From Azolla caroliniana (taxonomy: Eukaryota; Polypodiophyta): a stretch of 64,000 bases of DNA. Made by a program: the position numbers and the translations under genes. Positions within the stretch are counted from its first letter, which is position 1, and each line of letters starts with the position of its first letter. Below, piece after piece: positions 23,625-35,255 of this stretch. The stretch is from contig JBHGNT010000010.1 in the NCBI GenBank assembly GCA_043228905.1, positions 6,448,001 to 6,512,000 on the forward strand, given 5' to 3'. Below the pieces are notes generated by a model, which saw only the letters and a program-made list of their open reading frames with translations, did not search any database and was not told where the DNA came from.

Positions 23625-23860
23625 GACACAAACACAGACACAATTAGTGTGCAATTCAAGAAGCCCCCCAACATTACGATATATTGTCGTAAACTCGAGA
23701 GGGACATGCTAATATAAGAACAACACGCCTCACTACCGAGCCTCCCCAGGCGTGGCCTTAGAGCATGGCAAAGGAGCTAAAATTTTAATCCCCCAACATG
23801 ATTAAGAGGGTGTTGGATCGAAGGTCGGGAAAATGTGATGTCCCACCGGGAGCGAGTCAG

Positions 23861-23878
23861 TTTAGGGTTTAGGGTTTC
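23861..23878 (+). repeat. short telomere-like motif
   Basis: TTTAGGG occurs twice in tandem followed by TTT. Two units is too short to mark a former telomere; such teloboxes are common in plant DNA. Confidence 0.6.
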
Positions 23879-24335
23879 ACCCCTCTGCCCCCACTTTCCC
23901 ACACACACATACACACACAACAAAATTCTGTCCTTAAGTCACATGGAGAGATTCTAATCCACTGTTGCTCTAAAAGGGGCATGTAAAAAAAGTAGCTGCA
24001 GGAATAGATATGCCAAAAAGTGCCTGCCTGTTTATATATGTGTAGCTATAAATATCCTTCCAAAAATCTTTTGGCCCATGTAATTTGAAAAGCTAATTTG
24101 GGATTAAACATGGTGCCCAAATAGAAAAGAAAAAACATAAAAAATTAAAGATTTAGCAGCCTAACAACAATCAACTCAAAAACAGTCGCAGGAATTTTGA
24201 ACAAATTATAAGCAGTTTTTTAAACACAGTTGCAGGAATTTTGAACTAATTAGGAGCAGTTTTACCACAGTAGCAAGGAGTTTTGATGAGATTAGGAGCA
24301 GTTTTAACGCCTTGTGGCAATGTGATGAAAAGCAT

Positions 24336-24357
24336 AACACACACACACACACACACA
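24336..24357. repeat. (AC)n microsatellite
   Basis: About 10 units, followed by a short (AG)n, about 220 bp past the GRAS stop codon. Confidence 0.9.
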
Positions 24358-24572
24358 GAGAGAGAAAATTTGGGGACACATATGTGTGTTGGAAAAATAG
24401 TAATTGATTTTATGAATTTGGTTAACTGATTGAAAACTGTGATTTATATAAATGGTTGAATCATTCTCAGCAATAAGTTCCCATAATATGAGGAATGTAC
24501 TCATGACAGGAAGTGAAATGAACGGTTCTAATTATGTGGTTTAATCTGATCAGCTAAAATGATGACAAGATT

Positions 24573-24585
24573 CTAATTCACATGG

Positions 24586-24620
<35 letters not shown>

Positions 24621-27269
24621 GCGATGGCGATGGCGATTCTGCCATGCAGAGACCTGAAAGAGAGGGGTATGTTGCCAGCCTAAGAGAAGAGAATTACTGG
24701 TGATGACATAGCTTGATTCACCAAGATCTTCTTCATCATAGTGATAGAGTCGATAGCCTTCAGAGGGGTAGTGGAGCCTAAGCAGAAGCTTGGCCTGAGC
24801 TATGGCAAAAGGACTGATGGGCAAAGGCTTATAGCCATTCATCATCAGCAAATTACTGTGATGATGATTATCTCCAGACCTACAGCTGGTCCTGAAATCA
24901 TCTCCTTCCTCATCACTATCTGTGTAAAGGCCATGCTCTTGTGACCTAATAATGTACTCAGAGTAGTGGCCCAATGCATTATTTGCATGCTGGCCATGGT
25001 GCTTCATCTGCTGAATCATGTCATCATATGATAAGATGCAGCTCTTGATTTGGTGCTTGAGGAGGGTGTCCTCGAGAGCCAGCCGGTGGGGGCTCGAAGG
25101 CGGGAGGGTCGCCTCCAGCGACTGCGCGAAGGCCGCGAAATGCCGGAATATCCCCGAGAATCTGGGGGCGGAATATTCCCGGTAGTAGGCACCGGGGTCC
25201 GAAGGGCCGGGGTCAGGATTCGGGGCCGGACGATTTTGGGTCTGGGGGTTTAGCTTGGGATGGGGTGACCGAGGGGACCAGGTCGGGCTCGTGGGGCTTA
25301 CGGAAGGATCGTGGCGCTCCCCGAGTGTCACGATGTCTGGGCGGAGCGCGCGGATGATGTCCTCCGTGAGGCTGCCGTAGTCCTGCGGTGCGAAGATGCA
25401 GTTTACGACCACGAGCCTTCTGGCGGAGGAAGAGGGGGTGCGGCCGTGGTGGGGGTCCCGTGCCCCCGACAGCTCCTCGATACTTCCCGCCACCGAGAAT
25501 TTGAAGGGGAGCCGGAGCGAGTCCGCGAACTGCGAGAGCCGGAGCCGCATCCGCTCGACGTGGTCATCGTGGTGGCCCTCGTGCGAGGATCGCGCGGGGC
25601 CTGCGCCCGCCTGAGCTTGATCGGGATCGGGCTCAACTGCTGATCGTGCGAGGGGCGGGATCAAGGTAGAGATCTTGAGCCGTATTCTCGGGCTCATTGC
25701 ATGAAGCGGAGGAATGGCGGCGGACGAGGGTTCCTCCATATCATTACGATCCGTAGGTATACCATTAACTAACTGCTTTGACATGGATGGATTAATTCTG
25801 CTGCTTCTAACAGTAGCAGTAGTAGCAGTTGAGATTTGATTAGGATTAACACTAGTGTTAATGTTAGCTGTAGTATTAGTAGTTGGAGTAGCAGTTGAGG
25901 AGTGATTAGGGTTAGCTTTAGTGCTAATTTTAGGGTTATAATAATAACTAGGGTTAGTGAGGATATTGCTATGTATGGCTTGCATCAGAGGTGGCCATTG
26001 CACCCCATGGGCCATCGCCCCTATATCCACGATGTGGACCTCCATCATTACATTGTCTGCAGTGTCATTACCATCGCCATCGCCATTGTCCATGATCCAC
26101 ACCCCATCCTGAGGATCTCTAGATTCCATCTGATTTCTGTCATTACAAGCCATTTTGTTGGCGAAGATTTCTGACGAGTCATTAGCGGAGGCGGCCGCCA
26201 ATCTCTCCATCATGGCTTCTAATATCACTTGATTTGCTGTGAGATGAGCAAACCTCAGGAATGGAGTGGCTTGATTGAATGCTAAATACGCATCCTTAAC
26301 CTCCTTCATCTGCATATAATTGTCATTATAATTTCTACAATCCATTAAAGTGCAACTGCTACTGGTTCTGGCTATATTATCCGTATGAATCTGATGATTA
26401 TTATGCATTATCGATCCCAGCTTCTCCATTTCGATCCTTGCTCTGAAGGCCTCTAAGAAATGCTCCACAACCTTCATATTCACAGTGGATTGGATATGAC
26501 CTGCAGCGTCTAATCCTCCGTCGTCATCAGTACTGTCATCAGTACTGTCATCAGTACTGTCATCAGAATCATCTAATAGCCGGAGTAGGATCTGGTTATT
26601 ATGTGGTGATCCTAGCTGCAGCCGTGTGTTTAATTCTGTCGTGCTAATCATATGGCAGCGATCACAACCAGAATCCACAGGTGTCTGCGTGGATAATCTT
26701 GGCAGCGATGGTGTTAAATCTAGTCTTTTTGCAGTAGAATCCAGATTCTTCCTCGAGCCAAGAAATCTCTCGTATAAGCTGTCTATCATCCTTTCAGATC
26801 TGGCCCAATCTCCTGCAGAGATCCATTTTGCACAGAGCCCCAACAGTCGGTGAAGATTAAGACGCTGCTTCTTCTTCTTCTTCTTCTTCTTCTTCGGTTG
26901 CTTGCTACAATCATCAGGGAGTAGCAATGCAGGAACTGCAGCGGCGGCACAATCACCGCCATAACGATTATCTTGGCTCTCCCTCATCATCATCATCATC
27001 ATCTTCTTCTTCTTCTTTATCTTCTTCTTCTTCTTCTTCTTCTTCTTCTTCTGCTGCTGCTGCTGCTTCCTTTCTTGATCCTCCGTCTGCATATGAAGCT
27101 CGCCATCGCTGCTGTAAGGAAAATGGACGCCACTAGTGGTGCATTTCTGGTGAAGATCATTAGAGGTAGTAGAGATCATAGGCATGGAGGAAGAAGATTC
27201 AGAAGATTCAGAAGAAGAATCAGAAGAAGAATCAGAAGAAGAAGAAGATTCAGAAGAATCTGACTGCAT
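24573..27269 (-). CDS. LAS: GRAS-family transcription regulator, LATERAL SUPPRESSOR-like
   Basis: A single-exon 898-aa frame. The ATG at 27267-27269 is the first after an in-frame TAG just upstream. GRAS landmarks appear in order: leucine-rich LHR I (LHRLLGLCAKW, ~139-150; TPFLRFAHLTANQVILEA, ~335-352), VHIID-type motif (VHIVD at 411-415, then HGVQWPPLMQAI), PFYRE region (~695-725, with SLEATLPP) and SAW region (QAKLLLRLHYPSEGY ~825-839; LLLGWQHTPLF and SAW ~861-876). HGVQWPPLMQA, SLEATLPP and LLLRLHYPSEGY are hallmarks I associate with LAS/SCL18, which promotes axillary meristem initiation in flowering plants by acting in the nucleus; NSP2 is a weaker alternative. It is far longer than usual LAS (about 430-450 aa) because of a Ser-rich N-terminus (1-28), Lys/Met runs (74-95, 126-134), Asp/Ser/Thr repeats (232-250) and long linkers around 432-525 and 651-693. 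A His-rich tail follows SAW, where most GRAS proteins end. No DELLA motif. The core is undamaged. Confidence 0.88.
24583..24635 (-). repeat. (GAT/CAT)n coding repeat for the His tail
   Basis: Trinucleotide repeat at the end of the GRAS reading frame, giving about 13 consecutive histidines preceded by alternating Arg-His. A length change in steps of three would keep the frame. Confidence 0.9.
26866..26895 (-). repeat. (AAG)n coding repeat, lysine run
   Basis: About nine AAG codons just before LHR I, encoding Lys 126-134 of the GRAS protein. It may double as a nuclear localisation signal. Confidence 0.9.
26992..27066 (-). repeat. coding Gln/Lys/Met trinucleotide repeats
   Basis: CAG, AAG and ATG runs in a row encode about five Gln, sixteen Lys (one Ile) and six or seven Met in the N-terminal region of the GRAS protein. 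Confidence 0.9.
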
Positions 27270-27489
27270 ACTACTACTACTGCCTTCTGCCGCCTAATTA
27301 GATAGGTAATGAAGGATGAATTAGGGATATAATTACATGTTAATAAACAAGGAAGGGTGTGGATTGTTGATTAGCAGAGCAGAGAAAAGTAATTCAGGAG
27401 TTTCTAGCCCTGCCTGTACTTTAGGCCTCAAGAAAAGAAAAAAAGAAAAAAAAGAGCAAAGAAAAAGGAATGAATATGTAAAGATATGT

Positions 27490-27527
27490 ACATACATACA
27501 TACATACATACATACATACATACATAG
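27490..27527. repeat. (CATA)n microsatellite
   Basis: About nine tetranucleotide units. Confidence 0.95.
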
Positions 27528-27786
27528 CCCTTGAGAAGAAAAAAAAGGAAAAAAAAAAGAAAGAGAAAAAGGAAAAAAAATAAACACAAAACCCTAAGAC
27601 AAAAAAAAAGGAGAAAGGAGGAGATGGGTTTTTTTTTTTTTTAACTGAATTGGGAAGGGAAAGAAATGGACAAGTTGGCAAATGCAATAATATATGTAAT
27701 CAAACTCAATAAATAATACTAACAATAGCAAACAACAGGATTTATTCCAATGCAGGAAAGGAAGGAGAATGTGTGCTTCTTTTTTT

Positions 27787-27793
27787 CTCTCTC

Positions 27794-27852
<59 letters not shown>
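27787..27852. repeat. (CT)n microsatellite
   Basis: About 30 units with a G interruption near the start and end. Confidence 0.95.
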
Positions 27853-27856
<4 letters not shown>

Positions 27857-28005
27857 GTCTGTCTGAATGTGTGCTTCCCTTCTTCCCCCTAGTGGGATGA
27901 TGAGCTTTTCTAACCTAAAATCAAAATTAAAACCAAAACTAATCATAGTAATAATGTGCAGAATTGTGGTTATGCATACACACCCAGAGAGATAAAGAGA
28001 CACAA

Positions 28006-28008
<3 letters not shown>

Positions 28009-28070
<62 letters not shown>

Positions 28071-28085
28071 GGGGGGGGGGGGGGG
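28009..28085. repeat. (GA)n followed by poly(G)
   Basis: About 29 GA units run directly into a G-tract of about 17 bases. Confidence 0.95.
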
Positions 28086-28142
28086 AGTGGCGTGAAAGGG
28101 AAGTTGAGATTCATTCATAATTCCTCACTTTTAGCTTCCTTT

Positions 28143-28163
28143 TCTCTCTCTCTCTCTCTCTCT
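28143..28163. repeat. (CT)n microsatellite
   Basis: About ten units. Confidence 0.9.
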
Positions 28164-28246
28164 CTTCAGCTCACTATTTGGTAGTAGTGTTAGGAAAGTA
28201 AGGAGCTTGGAAAGTTGAACCATCAATGCTCTCCATGTATGGCATG

Positions 28247-28335
28247 GTATATGTATGTATGTATGTATGCATTTGAGTATGTATGTACATATATGCATGC
28301 ATGCATGCATTTGTGTATGTATGTATCCATTCTGT
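28247..28335. repeat. (TATG)n / (CATG)n tract
   Basis: Imperfect tetranucleotide array with interruptions. Confidence 0.9.
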
Positions 28336-28440
28336 GTTTGTATGTATATTTGTATGCATTAAATCCATCTCCCCAAGTTGAAAGGATAATTTGTGGAAGA
28401 GGAGAGGATAGAGAGGAAAGGATAGAGACATGTAGAGATT

Positions 28441-28760
28441 GTGTGTGTGTCATGTGTGTGTGTGTGTGTGTGTGTGTGTCTTTGTCATGTATATGAGTGT
28501 CAGTGTGTCATGTATGTATATGTGTGCGTTTGTGTCTGTGTATGTGTCATGTATATGTGTGTATGTGTTTTATGTATATATGTGTGTACGTAGTGTATTT
28601 TGGTCCATGTGTATGTATGTATGCATGTACATATATGGATGTATGTATGTATTTCTGTAGCATGTATGTTTGTGTGTTTGTAAAGGGGAAATGCGTCAAA
28701 GATATCTCACCCACATATGTATATGTATGTATGTACGTATGTATGTATGTATGTATGTAT
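28441..28760. repeat. (TG)n and (GTAT)n tracts
   Basis: A pure (TG)n near 28457-28478 is followed by mixed TG, TATG and GTAT repeats to about 28768. Confidence 0.85.
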
Positions 28761-28828
28761 GTATGTAGTATGTGTGTTTGTGTGTTTGTGAAGGGGGAAT
28801 GCGTCAAAGATATCTCGCCCACATATGA
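28672..28828. repeat. direct duplication around AAATGCGTCAAAGATATCTC
   Basis: The stretch at about 28672-28720 recurs at about 28780-28828, separated by a (GTAT)n run. The two copies differ at a few positions. Confidence 0.85.
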
Positions 28829-29740
28829 ATAGAAGGATTTATCCTCCCCCAACATGATCATCAACATCACATAGTCATACACAAATCTAGACATCGTAAT
28901 CAACATGATCGGGGATCATATAAACATTCACAATTCCAGGCACCATAATCAACTCAGCTTCAACAACTATAATGAAAACACAAGACTCCAACCTAATATA
29001 TGTAAAAGCCTCATTGAGCACAAAAAATGGGCACCTTGTTCACACATGCCACGTTGTGTGGTGGTCGACTCACCTAACGTAACAAATAATTTAACAAAGA
29101 CATACATGAACCCAAAATATAAGACTAACCAGTCACTTGAATCTCCAACATATATAGCAACTCAACCAAGAGGAGGTATTCTTGTTTTGAAAGGATAGTG
29201 GTGGTTTGATACATATGTGGATAGGAGTTTGTCATCTCCATCGAGCTACAATTGGTATAATGCGAAGTTACTAAGTTAATGGCTCGATGTGTAGTAGTGT
29301 GAATGGTAATGCTCACTATATGTTATGCATGGGTACACCTAGGCAAGCCTGAATGCATATATAGGATATTGAAGTGTAAAATGATTTGCAACTTTTTTTC
29401 GCCTATGCGAGGTTTACTAACTTACCACACACTCTTAGCTAGGTAGAAGTCTAGGTGAGATGTAAGGTCTTGTTTTGTTACTCATGTTATGGGTTGGTCA
29501 ACTGTTTAATGATTTCACACATGTACAAGATAAAGGTCTTGGCAATTGGAATTGGTGTTTCAATGTGGTATTGTGCACTCTTTATAAGTAACAAAAAGTC
29601 TTTAAGGCCTATCCGGTATAAAAGAGTATAAGATAGAGAGTAAATAATGATTAATGAGGATTGAGAAATACTAGTTTATGTGTATGTGACATGTGTGTAT
29701 GCATGGATGAGAAGAATGTGGACCTAGAATGTGTGCAATT

Positions 29741-29742
<2 letters not shown>

Positions 29743-29813
<71 letters not shown>
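29743..29813. repeat. (GA)n microsatellite
   Basis: About 35 uninterrupted units. Confidence 0.95.
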
Positions 29814-29818
<5 letters not shown>

Positions 29819-30494
29819 ACATCACCATTTGATGTATTTCCTCCCTTCAGAGAAAGGTGTGGCCATGTTAGGAGTGATTAATGCCAATAATAGGCACAAT
29901 TTATGACAATATGGATTCTCGAATTTAGCAATTCAAGACAGAGAGATTCGAAGGTAGAAAGTATTCCTTCTTGTGAGAACTTTAGAAGGTTCACACACCC
30001 ATCTCTTTGTACCTTGTTTGGTGCAGAGACAAGAATTTAAAGCCCACATGGGACAATTCTATGGGATAAGAGTGCAAATTGCACAAAGGGCAATAGTTGG
30101 ATACGGCGTTAGCACATAGTTTTGGTCTAAAAACATTTGATGATAACGACTTCCACGTGGACCTAGTTATGTTGCACCTCTTAGGGCCCATGAGGGAGTT
30201 GAGTGTGTCGAACAGGTGGGACCCATAGGGCCATTTTGGTGACAACAATATATCACGGGGTTTGATGCAACCATTGGGGCCCCTCGACTCCTTAGCTCGA
30301 GCCATTAGTTCAATGGAGTGATACTCTACATGCTCAAATATTGAAGATATAGTTTGGCTTGTATATATCGATAGAGAGAAAGACACAAAAAATGAAACCA
30401 CACTCCCTGATGTGAGTGACGTAAAAAAATAAGAGTTTGAGTGTGCGCAAGAAGTGAGGGAGATTCTATTGGATAAGAGAGATTGCATGGAAAG

Positions 30495-30498
<4 letters not shown>

Positions 30499-30538
<40 letters not shown>
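30499..30538. repeat. (GA)n microsatellite
   Basis: About 19 units. Confidence 0.95.
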
Positions 30539-30541
<3 letters not shown>

Positions 30542-30688
30542 GAGTTTTCTACTAGAGAACAATCAAGAAATTCTTCTAGAGGATCAGAAATTACTAGGGA
30601 TATATCATATGACACATTTTGAGACTAGGGTACATAATTGTGATTCATGAGATAGAGACAAGAAAGACATTCTAACACTAGAGGAGCA

Positions 30689-30732
30689 CACACACACACA
30701 CAACCCTACTCTCTCTCTCTCTCTCTCTCTCA
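30689..30732. repeat. (CA)n and (CT)n microsatellites
   Basis: About seven CA units, then nine to ten CT units. Confidence 0.9.
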
Positions 30733-30884
30733 AACACACTTTAGTGTGTCCGAGGTGTATACTTGCGATCCACGAGATAGGTAGGGATATACAAGAAAAA
30801 AGACTAACGGACATATATCATAAAGTTACAAAATAGGATAACTATACATCCATCACAAATCCACATTGTGTATACTTGTGACTC

Positions 30885-30886
30885 AT

Positions 30887-30956
<70 letters not shown>
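30885..30956. repeat. compound (GA)n(CA)n microsatellite
   Basis: About 16 GA units continue directly into about 17 CA units. Confidence 0.95.
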
Positions 30957-30957
<1 letters not shown>

Positions 30958-31139
30958 TTATTAATATAATTGTGTGTTTTCACCAAAAGAGAGAGAGGAA
31001 GAAGAAGAAAGAAAGAAAGAAGAAAAAGAAAGAAAACTACTGCCTCTCTATACGTCATAAAGATCAAAGAGGATAGGTGTATATGTATTCATAAATCATC
31101 AATTCTCTTCACTTTCTCTTTCTCAATGTAAATGTGTCC

Positions 31140-31312
31140 GTTTGTGTATGTATGTATCTGTCCCTTTGTATGTGAATATGTCTGTATGTAATATGTATGT
31201 ATCTATCCATGTGCATGTGAATATGATTGTATGTATGCATGTATGCATGTAAGTATATGTCCATGTGTATGCATGCATGCATGCATGTATGTACGTATGT
31301 TTGTATGATGCA
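31140..31312. repeat. (TATG)n/(CATG)n-rich tract
   Basis: Imperfect tetranucleotide repeats with ATGCATGC stretches. Confidence 0.85.
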
Positions 31313-34300
31313 TCCATGCATGTAAAATTGATTTGTGCATGATATGGATGACAGAATATAAGATTCCTATAAGTAGGTTTACATCGGAAAGAACATATGT
31401 TAGAATCATTCATTATTTTGTTATAGGCGTCTGCCGAATCATTAGACTATTTTAGGTTTTCTAGACGTTAACAAATTATCAGAGAATGTAAAATTTCCAA
31501 GAGAGAAAGAGGTTCCAAATGGAGATGGAAGACAAAACATCATGGGTAATGAACTTTATAGCTAGTGGTCCATCCAACAATGATACGTTGGAAAATATTT
31601 TCGGTGTCATTTTCATGATGTTGAAAGAATGGATCTACCAGGTTGCCCCACTTTTTGAGAAGGTTTTTTCTTCATGATGAAACAATGGATTCTTTTTCTT
31701 AGAAGTAACTTAGATTACCGATAGGAAACCTCAATATGAGATGCAAATTTGGAATGCTAATTTACAAAATGCCTCATTGGTAACATGGTGCTTAAAAGCA
31801 TTGAAAAAGAATGTGAAAGTTGTTTAAATGGACAAATGATCAAAACACCAACTTAAAGAACACTAACTCATTAAGATCGGGGTTATGTGACATCCGAATA
31901 GTCTACAATCCTTAAATTTTTTGAAACCATGGATACCTAAAGTGTCCTTGACCCAAAAAGGGCACATATGAACACGGATCAACATTATTCATAACTTTTC
32001 CATAAATTCTGTTTCTTTTCTTTGGAATCAAAGGACAAACAAGGCATGCCATAAGGTGTTAGAATCACACGTTTCTCTTGATTAGGGTGTGTACACACAT
32101 TGTGTCGAGTGGCACCATGCTAGATGTGAACTCTTCTATCTATCCAACAAAGGATAAACTCTATTACCCGATTTCTCAAACAATGGCTGTATGCAAACAA
32201 TAACCTACATGAGTTCACAAAGGACAAAATTACCCAAATCGTAACACAATCTTCTACCTGAGACTAAGTATGACAATACCATGGTGCCTTTGTGCACATC
32301 ATGAGAAACACATCCGTATGAATAGACAAAAGAGGAGAAGCTATATGACTTGGTGAATTTGGATGATCACTTGGTAAACATGATGCTTGATGGATGTCAC
32401 AGTAGTCTATGATTATATATGACTCTTGTTGAATCTTTCATAGAAAAATAGCAAAGTTATCACAATTAATGTTTTACCAGAAGTTAAGGCGAAAAGATGG
32501 TAGATGCGACTTTAATGAAATGATGCATGTACACTTTTATATAATCATATAGATGTATTCTGTGTATGGTTTTATATAGTCAATCAATGAGGCTGGTAAA
32601 TACATCTTAAGTGTAATTTCTGAATTGCAGTTGTTGATGCTTAGATGTAAATAATCAATAATGGCTAAATCGTTTCTCAAGACATTACATAAGAGACTTT
32701 GGATGTCCCCACAAATGATCTCTTACATATTCACATGCTTAACGTGCTTCAACTTGGAATTATAAATGTGTACATATGATGCAGACCTCACGCTTTACAA
32801 CATTATGACTGTGTATTCAAGTTTGAGCAGTTGTATTCATTATAAAGATAATTCATTCTTCTTAACATGGCAAATTGATTTAAAACATTTACTCCATCAT
32901 GAAGTCCCATTTGTTTTTATTATATTGACATTAACATTAAGAGCTAATTGTTTGACATTAACAATATTCATAAACATAACAATTGCAAATGATGACACAT
33001 TATAACACTAGAAACATGACAATTAGGAATGAGTATCATTAATTAGCTACATATAAAGGGTTAGTTGCCCTTTTTGCACTCTTCTCTTCTATATGCCTAT
33101 GTTATGGGTCATTTCGATATTGTGAGTTGTTATTTGAGAACAAGAGTAGGCTCTCTCACGACTTAGTCACATGATCGAGTCAGCATTGGGTTACATGGTA
33201 GATGCTATAGGAACATTCATCCTCACATTTTTTTGTCGAAAAAAGTGGCATACCAAGTATTCATCTTACCCATGCATGTGTAGGTGTAGGTTTGTTAATA
33301 CGAAAGGTGTAAATGTGCATGGGGCATGCATGTACGAAATAATATAACAAGAATGTAAGGCCAAGTTTGAATTATAGGCACACAAATGGATTGATTGGAA
33401 GGATCTAATAATGTTCAAGTACACTATTTGTACTCATAGTACTAAATTCTAGCATATGTAAAAAGACATTATTATTAACATCTTAATATAGATATAGAGA
33501 TACTAATAATTTTACTTGGAAAATCATTCTAATACATAAGAATAATTTTTTATTTGAATAATGATAAGAGTACAAATAATACTAGAATTGATGTTAATGC
33601 ATTGACTTTATCAATCATGAACGGGGTTTGCCACCATAGTTGGGCAAAAATTTTGATCCCAAATGGAAATTTTCTTGTTGCTCCTCAACCTAGTCGAATT
33701 TCAAGAATGATTACTAGCAATTTCGTACTATTATTCATGTCATTTGGAACAATAAGAAATTAAAAAAGAGGAAATTCATCTTTTTAGTAAATTTTCAGAA
33801 TTGCAAAGTCATGTAGCAATCACAAAATAAGAGTCAATGCTGGTTCTTATTATCATTATCCAATTGCCTATCATCTTAGAAGAGGTTCTAGTGCTAGAAA
33901 GAGTTTGGAATTCTTGGCCTTTAGTAACCAAAGAATATAACATCCTAACCACTTGCACGTGAAATTTGTTTGCTCCTCATTTGGGCTTTTGCCTTGCCAT
34001 AATTATATTTTTAGAAACTCTTTGTTTCAATTTGAGTAAAATGCATGTTGTTATCAAATGAAAACTGTTGTTATCTTGTGTTGCTAGCTTTTAATCTTGA
34101 ACATGCCTTTCCTTCTCTAATATTTAAGGTCATGCCTTTCCATTCACCAAAACAACATTTGCAAAATACTCTATTTGAAAGGAAATGCATATAATAAAGA
34201 TTTTTTTTTTTCCCTAGAAAATACAATAGTAAAATCCATGAAAACTAATATGTATTCACCATCACTATCATCATCTTGGGATTTCCTTACATTCTTTTCA

Positions 34301-34409
34301 ATAACAACAAAGCTTTTACATGCCATTTGGGATGCATCTTGTAGAGTTATCATATCAAGACTTGTCCATTCTTTGCAATGCTCTGATCCATAATGAAAGC
34401 TTGATATTG

Positions 34410-34543
34410 AATATCTTGCGAGGAAGCTTCCAAGTATCATATTTGAGGATTGGATTAATATTATATAGACACACTCAATATCTTGTGAGGAAGCTTCCAA
34501 GTATCATATTTGAGGATTGGATTAATATTATAAAGACACACGC
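34410..34543. repeat. 67-bp tandem duplication
   Basis: aatatcttgcgaggaagc at 34410 recurs at 34477, and the following 50 bp match with a few differences. Confidence 0.9.
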
Positions 34544-35102
34544 CAAGCTGGCTAACAAGTTCAAACATATTAATGCAATGACATTGTCATCATTCCATAA
34601 ATTACCTGTTTCCGTGACATTTCTATACTTGTAAACCTCCTTCATACACTTTGATCCTTACTCTTGGAAATCATGATTGAACCATGCGAATGTATTATCA
34701 TCACTATTAAGTTTGCTCATGCTACCATGAAACTGAACAATTGTGAGCATACTTGGATAACAAAAAAGGAACATTGAACTACAAAAAACTAAAAAGCACA
34801 AATAAGGTGTAGGTAAAAAAAAAAGTGTTCCTTTAATATTTTGGCCCATTGGTTTTATCATGTGTAAAGCTACATTCATCTTGTGAATTCATTGATTCAC
34901 AAAGAAAAAAAGAAAAATGGATTCAAATACACAACACAAGTGGATTTCCATCTCATATATGTCTTCATGGAATGTGCCACAATTGTTAGCCTTGAGAGTG
35001 TTGTCTCTTCCTCTAACTTGCCACAAGCAAACACATGTGATGGTGAAAATTCTACATGGAAATTCTATCATCAATATCCATGCCATCCTAGGTCTTTATT
35101 TA

Positions 35103-35255
35103 CGGAGATTATGGACATTAATATAAGGAAACATAAATGTTTATGAACAAAAGGGAAATATATGGAATTCCTATAATCAATAGCTTTTCCATTGAGTATA
35201 TTATGGAACTTAATATAAAGAAACATAAATGTTCATGAACAAAAAGGGAAACAAC
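35103..35255. repeat. direct duplication of about 50 bp
   Basis: The segment with gaaacataaatgtttatgaac near 35127 recurs near 35221 with single changes. Confidence 0.85.

Larger units (their letters stand above)
20435..24572. other. intergenic DNA downstream of the GRAS gene
   Basis: No supported gene. It includes (CA)n at 23581 and 24336, a short telomere-like motif at 23861, A-rich stretches at 22480-22590 and several repeated words such as GCAGTTTT (24160-24310) near the end of the GRAS gene. The 24160-24310 stretch repeats caggaattttgaac two to three times. Confidence 0.5.
27270..28165 (-). promoter_or_regulatory. leader and promoter region of the GRAS gene (inferred)
   Basis: Reading away from the start codon, the minus strand is pyrimidine-rich (TTC, TTTTC and CT runs at 27425-27650), as in many plant 5' leaders. 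It contains (CATA)n at 27490-27527, (CT)n on the plus strand at 27787-27852, and (GA)n at 28009-28067 followed by a G-tract. GA/CT repeats can bind BBR/BPC factors in plants. I see no clear single TATA box, so the transcription start is not placed. Confidence 0.4.

Noticed and set aside
23861-23878. Possible interstitial telomere
   Set aside because: Only two TTTAGGG units; a similar short motif occurs in solo LTR F near 56030.
25311-25643. Plus-strand ORFs within the GRAS gene
   Set aside because: Shadows of the GC-rich part of the minus-strand GRAS frame.
29991-30488. 165-codon minus-strand ORF
   Set aside because: No domain recognised and no supporting signal. It could be an old repeat remnant, but nothing visible supports a gene.
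30885-31076. ORFs made of alternating Arg-Glu or Thr-His
   Set aside because: Direct products of (GA)n and (CA)n microsatellites.
33554-33763. 69-codon ORF with a conserved look (NGVCHHSWAKILIPNGNF)
   Set aside because: Neighbouring sequence gives no continuation in any frame and I cannot match it to a family.
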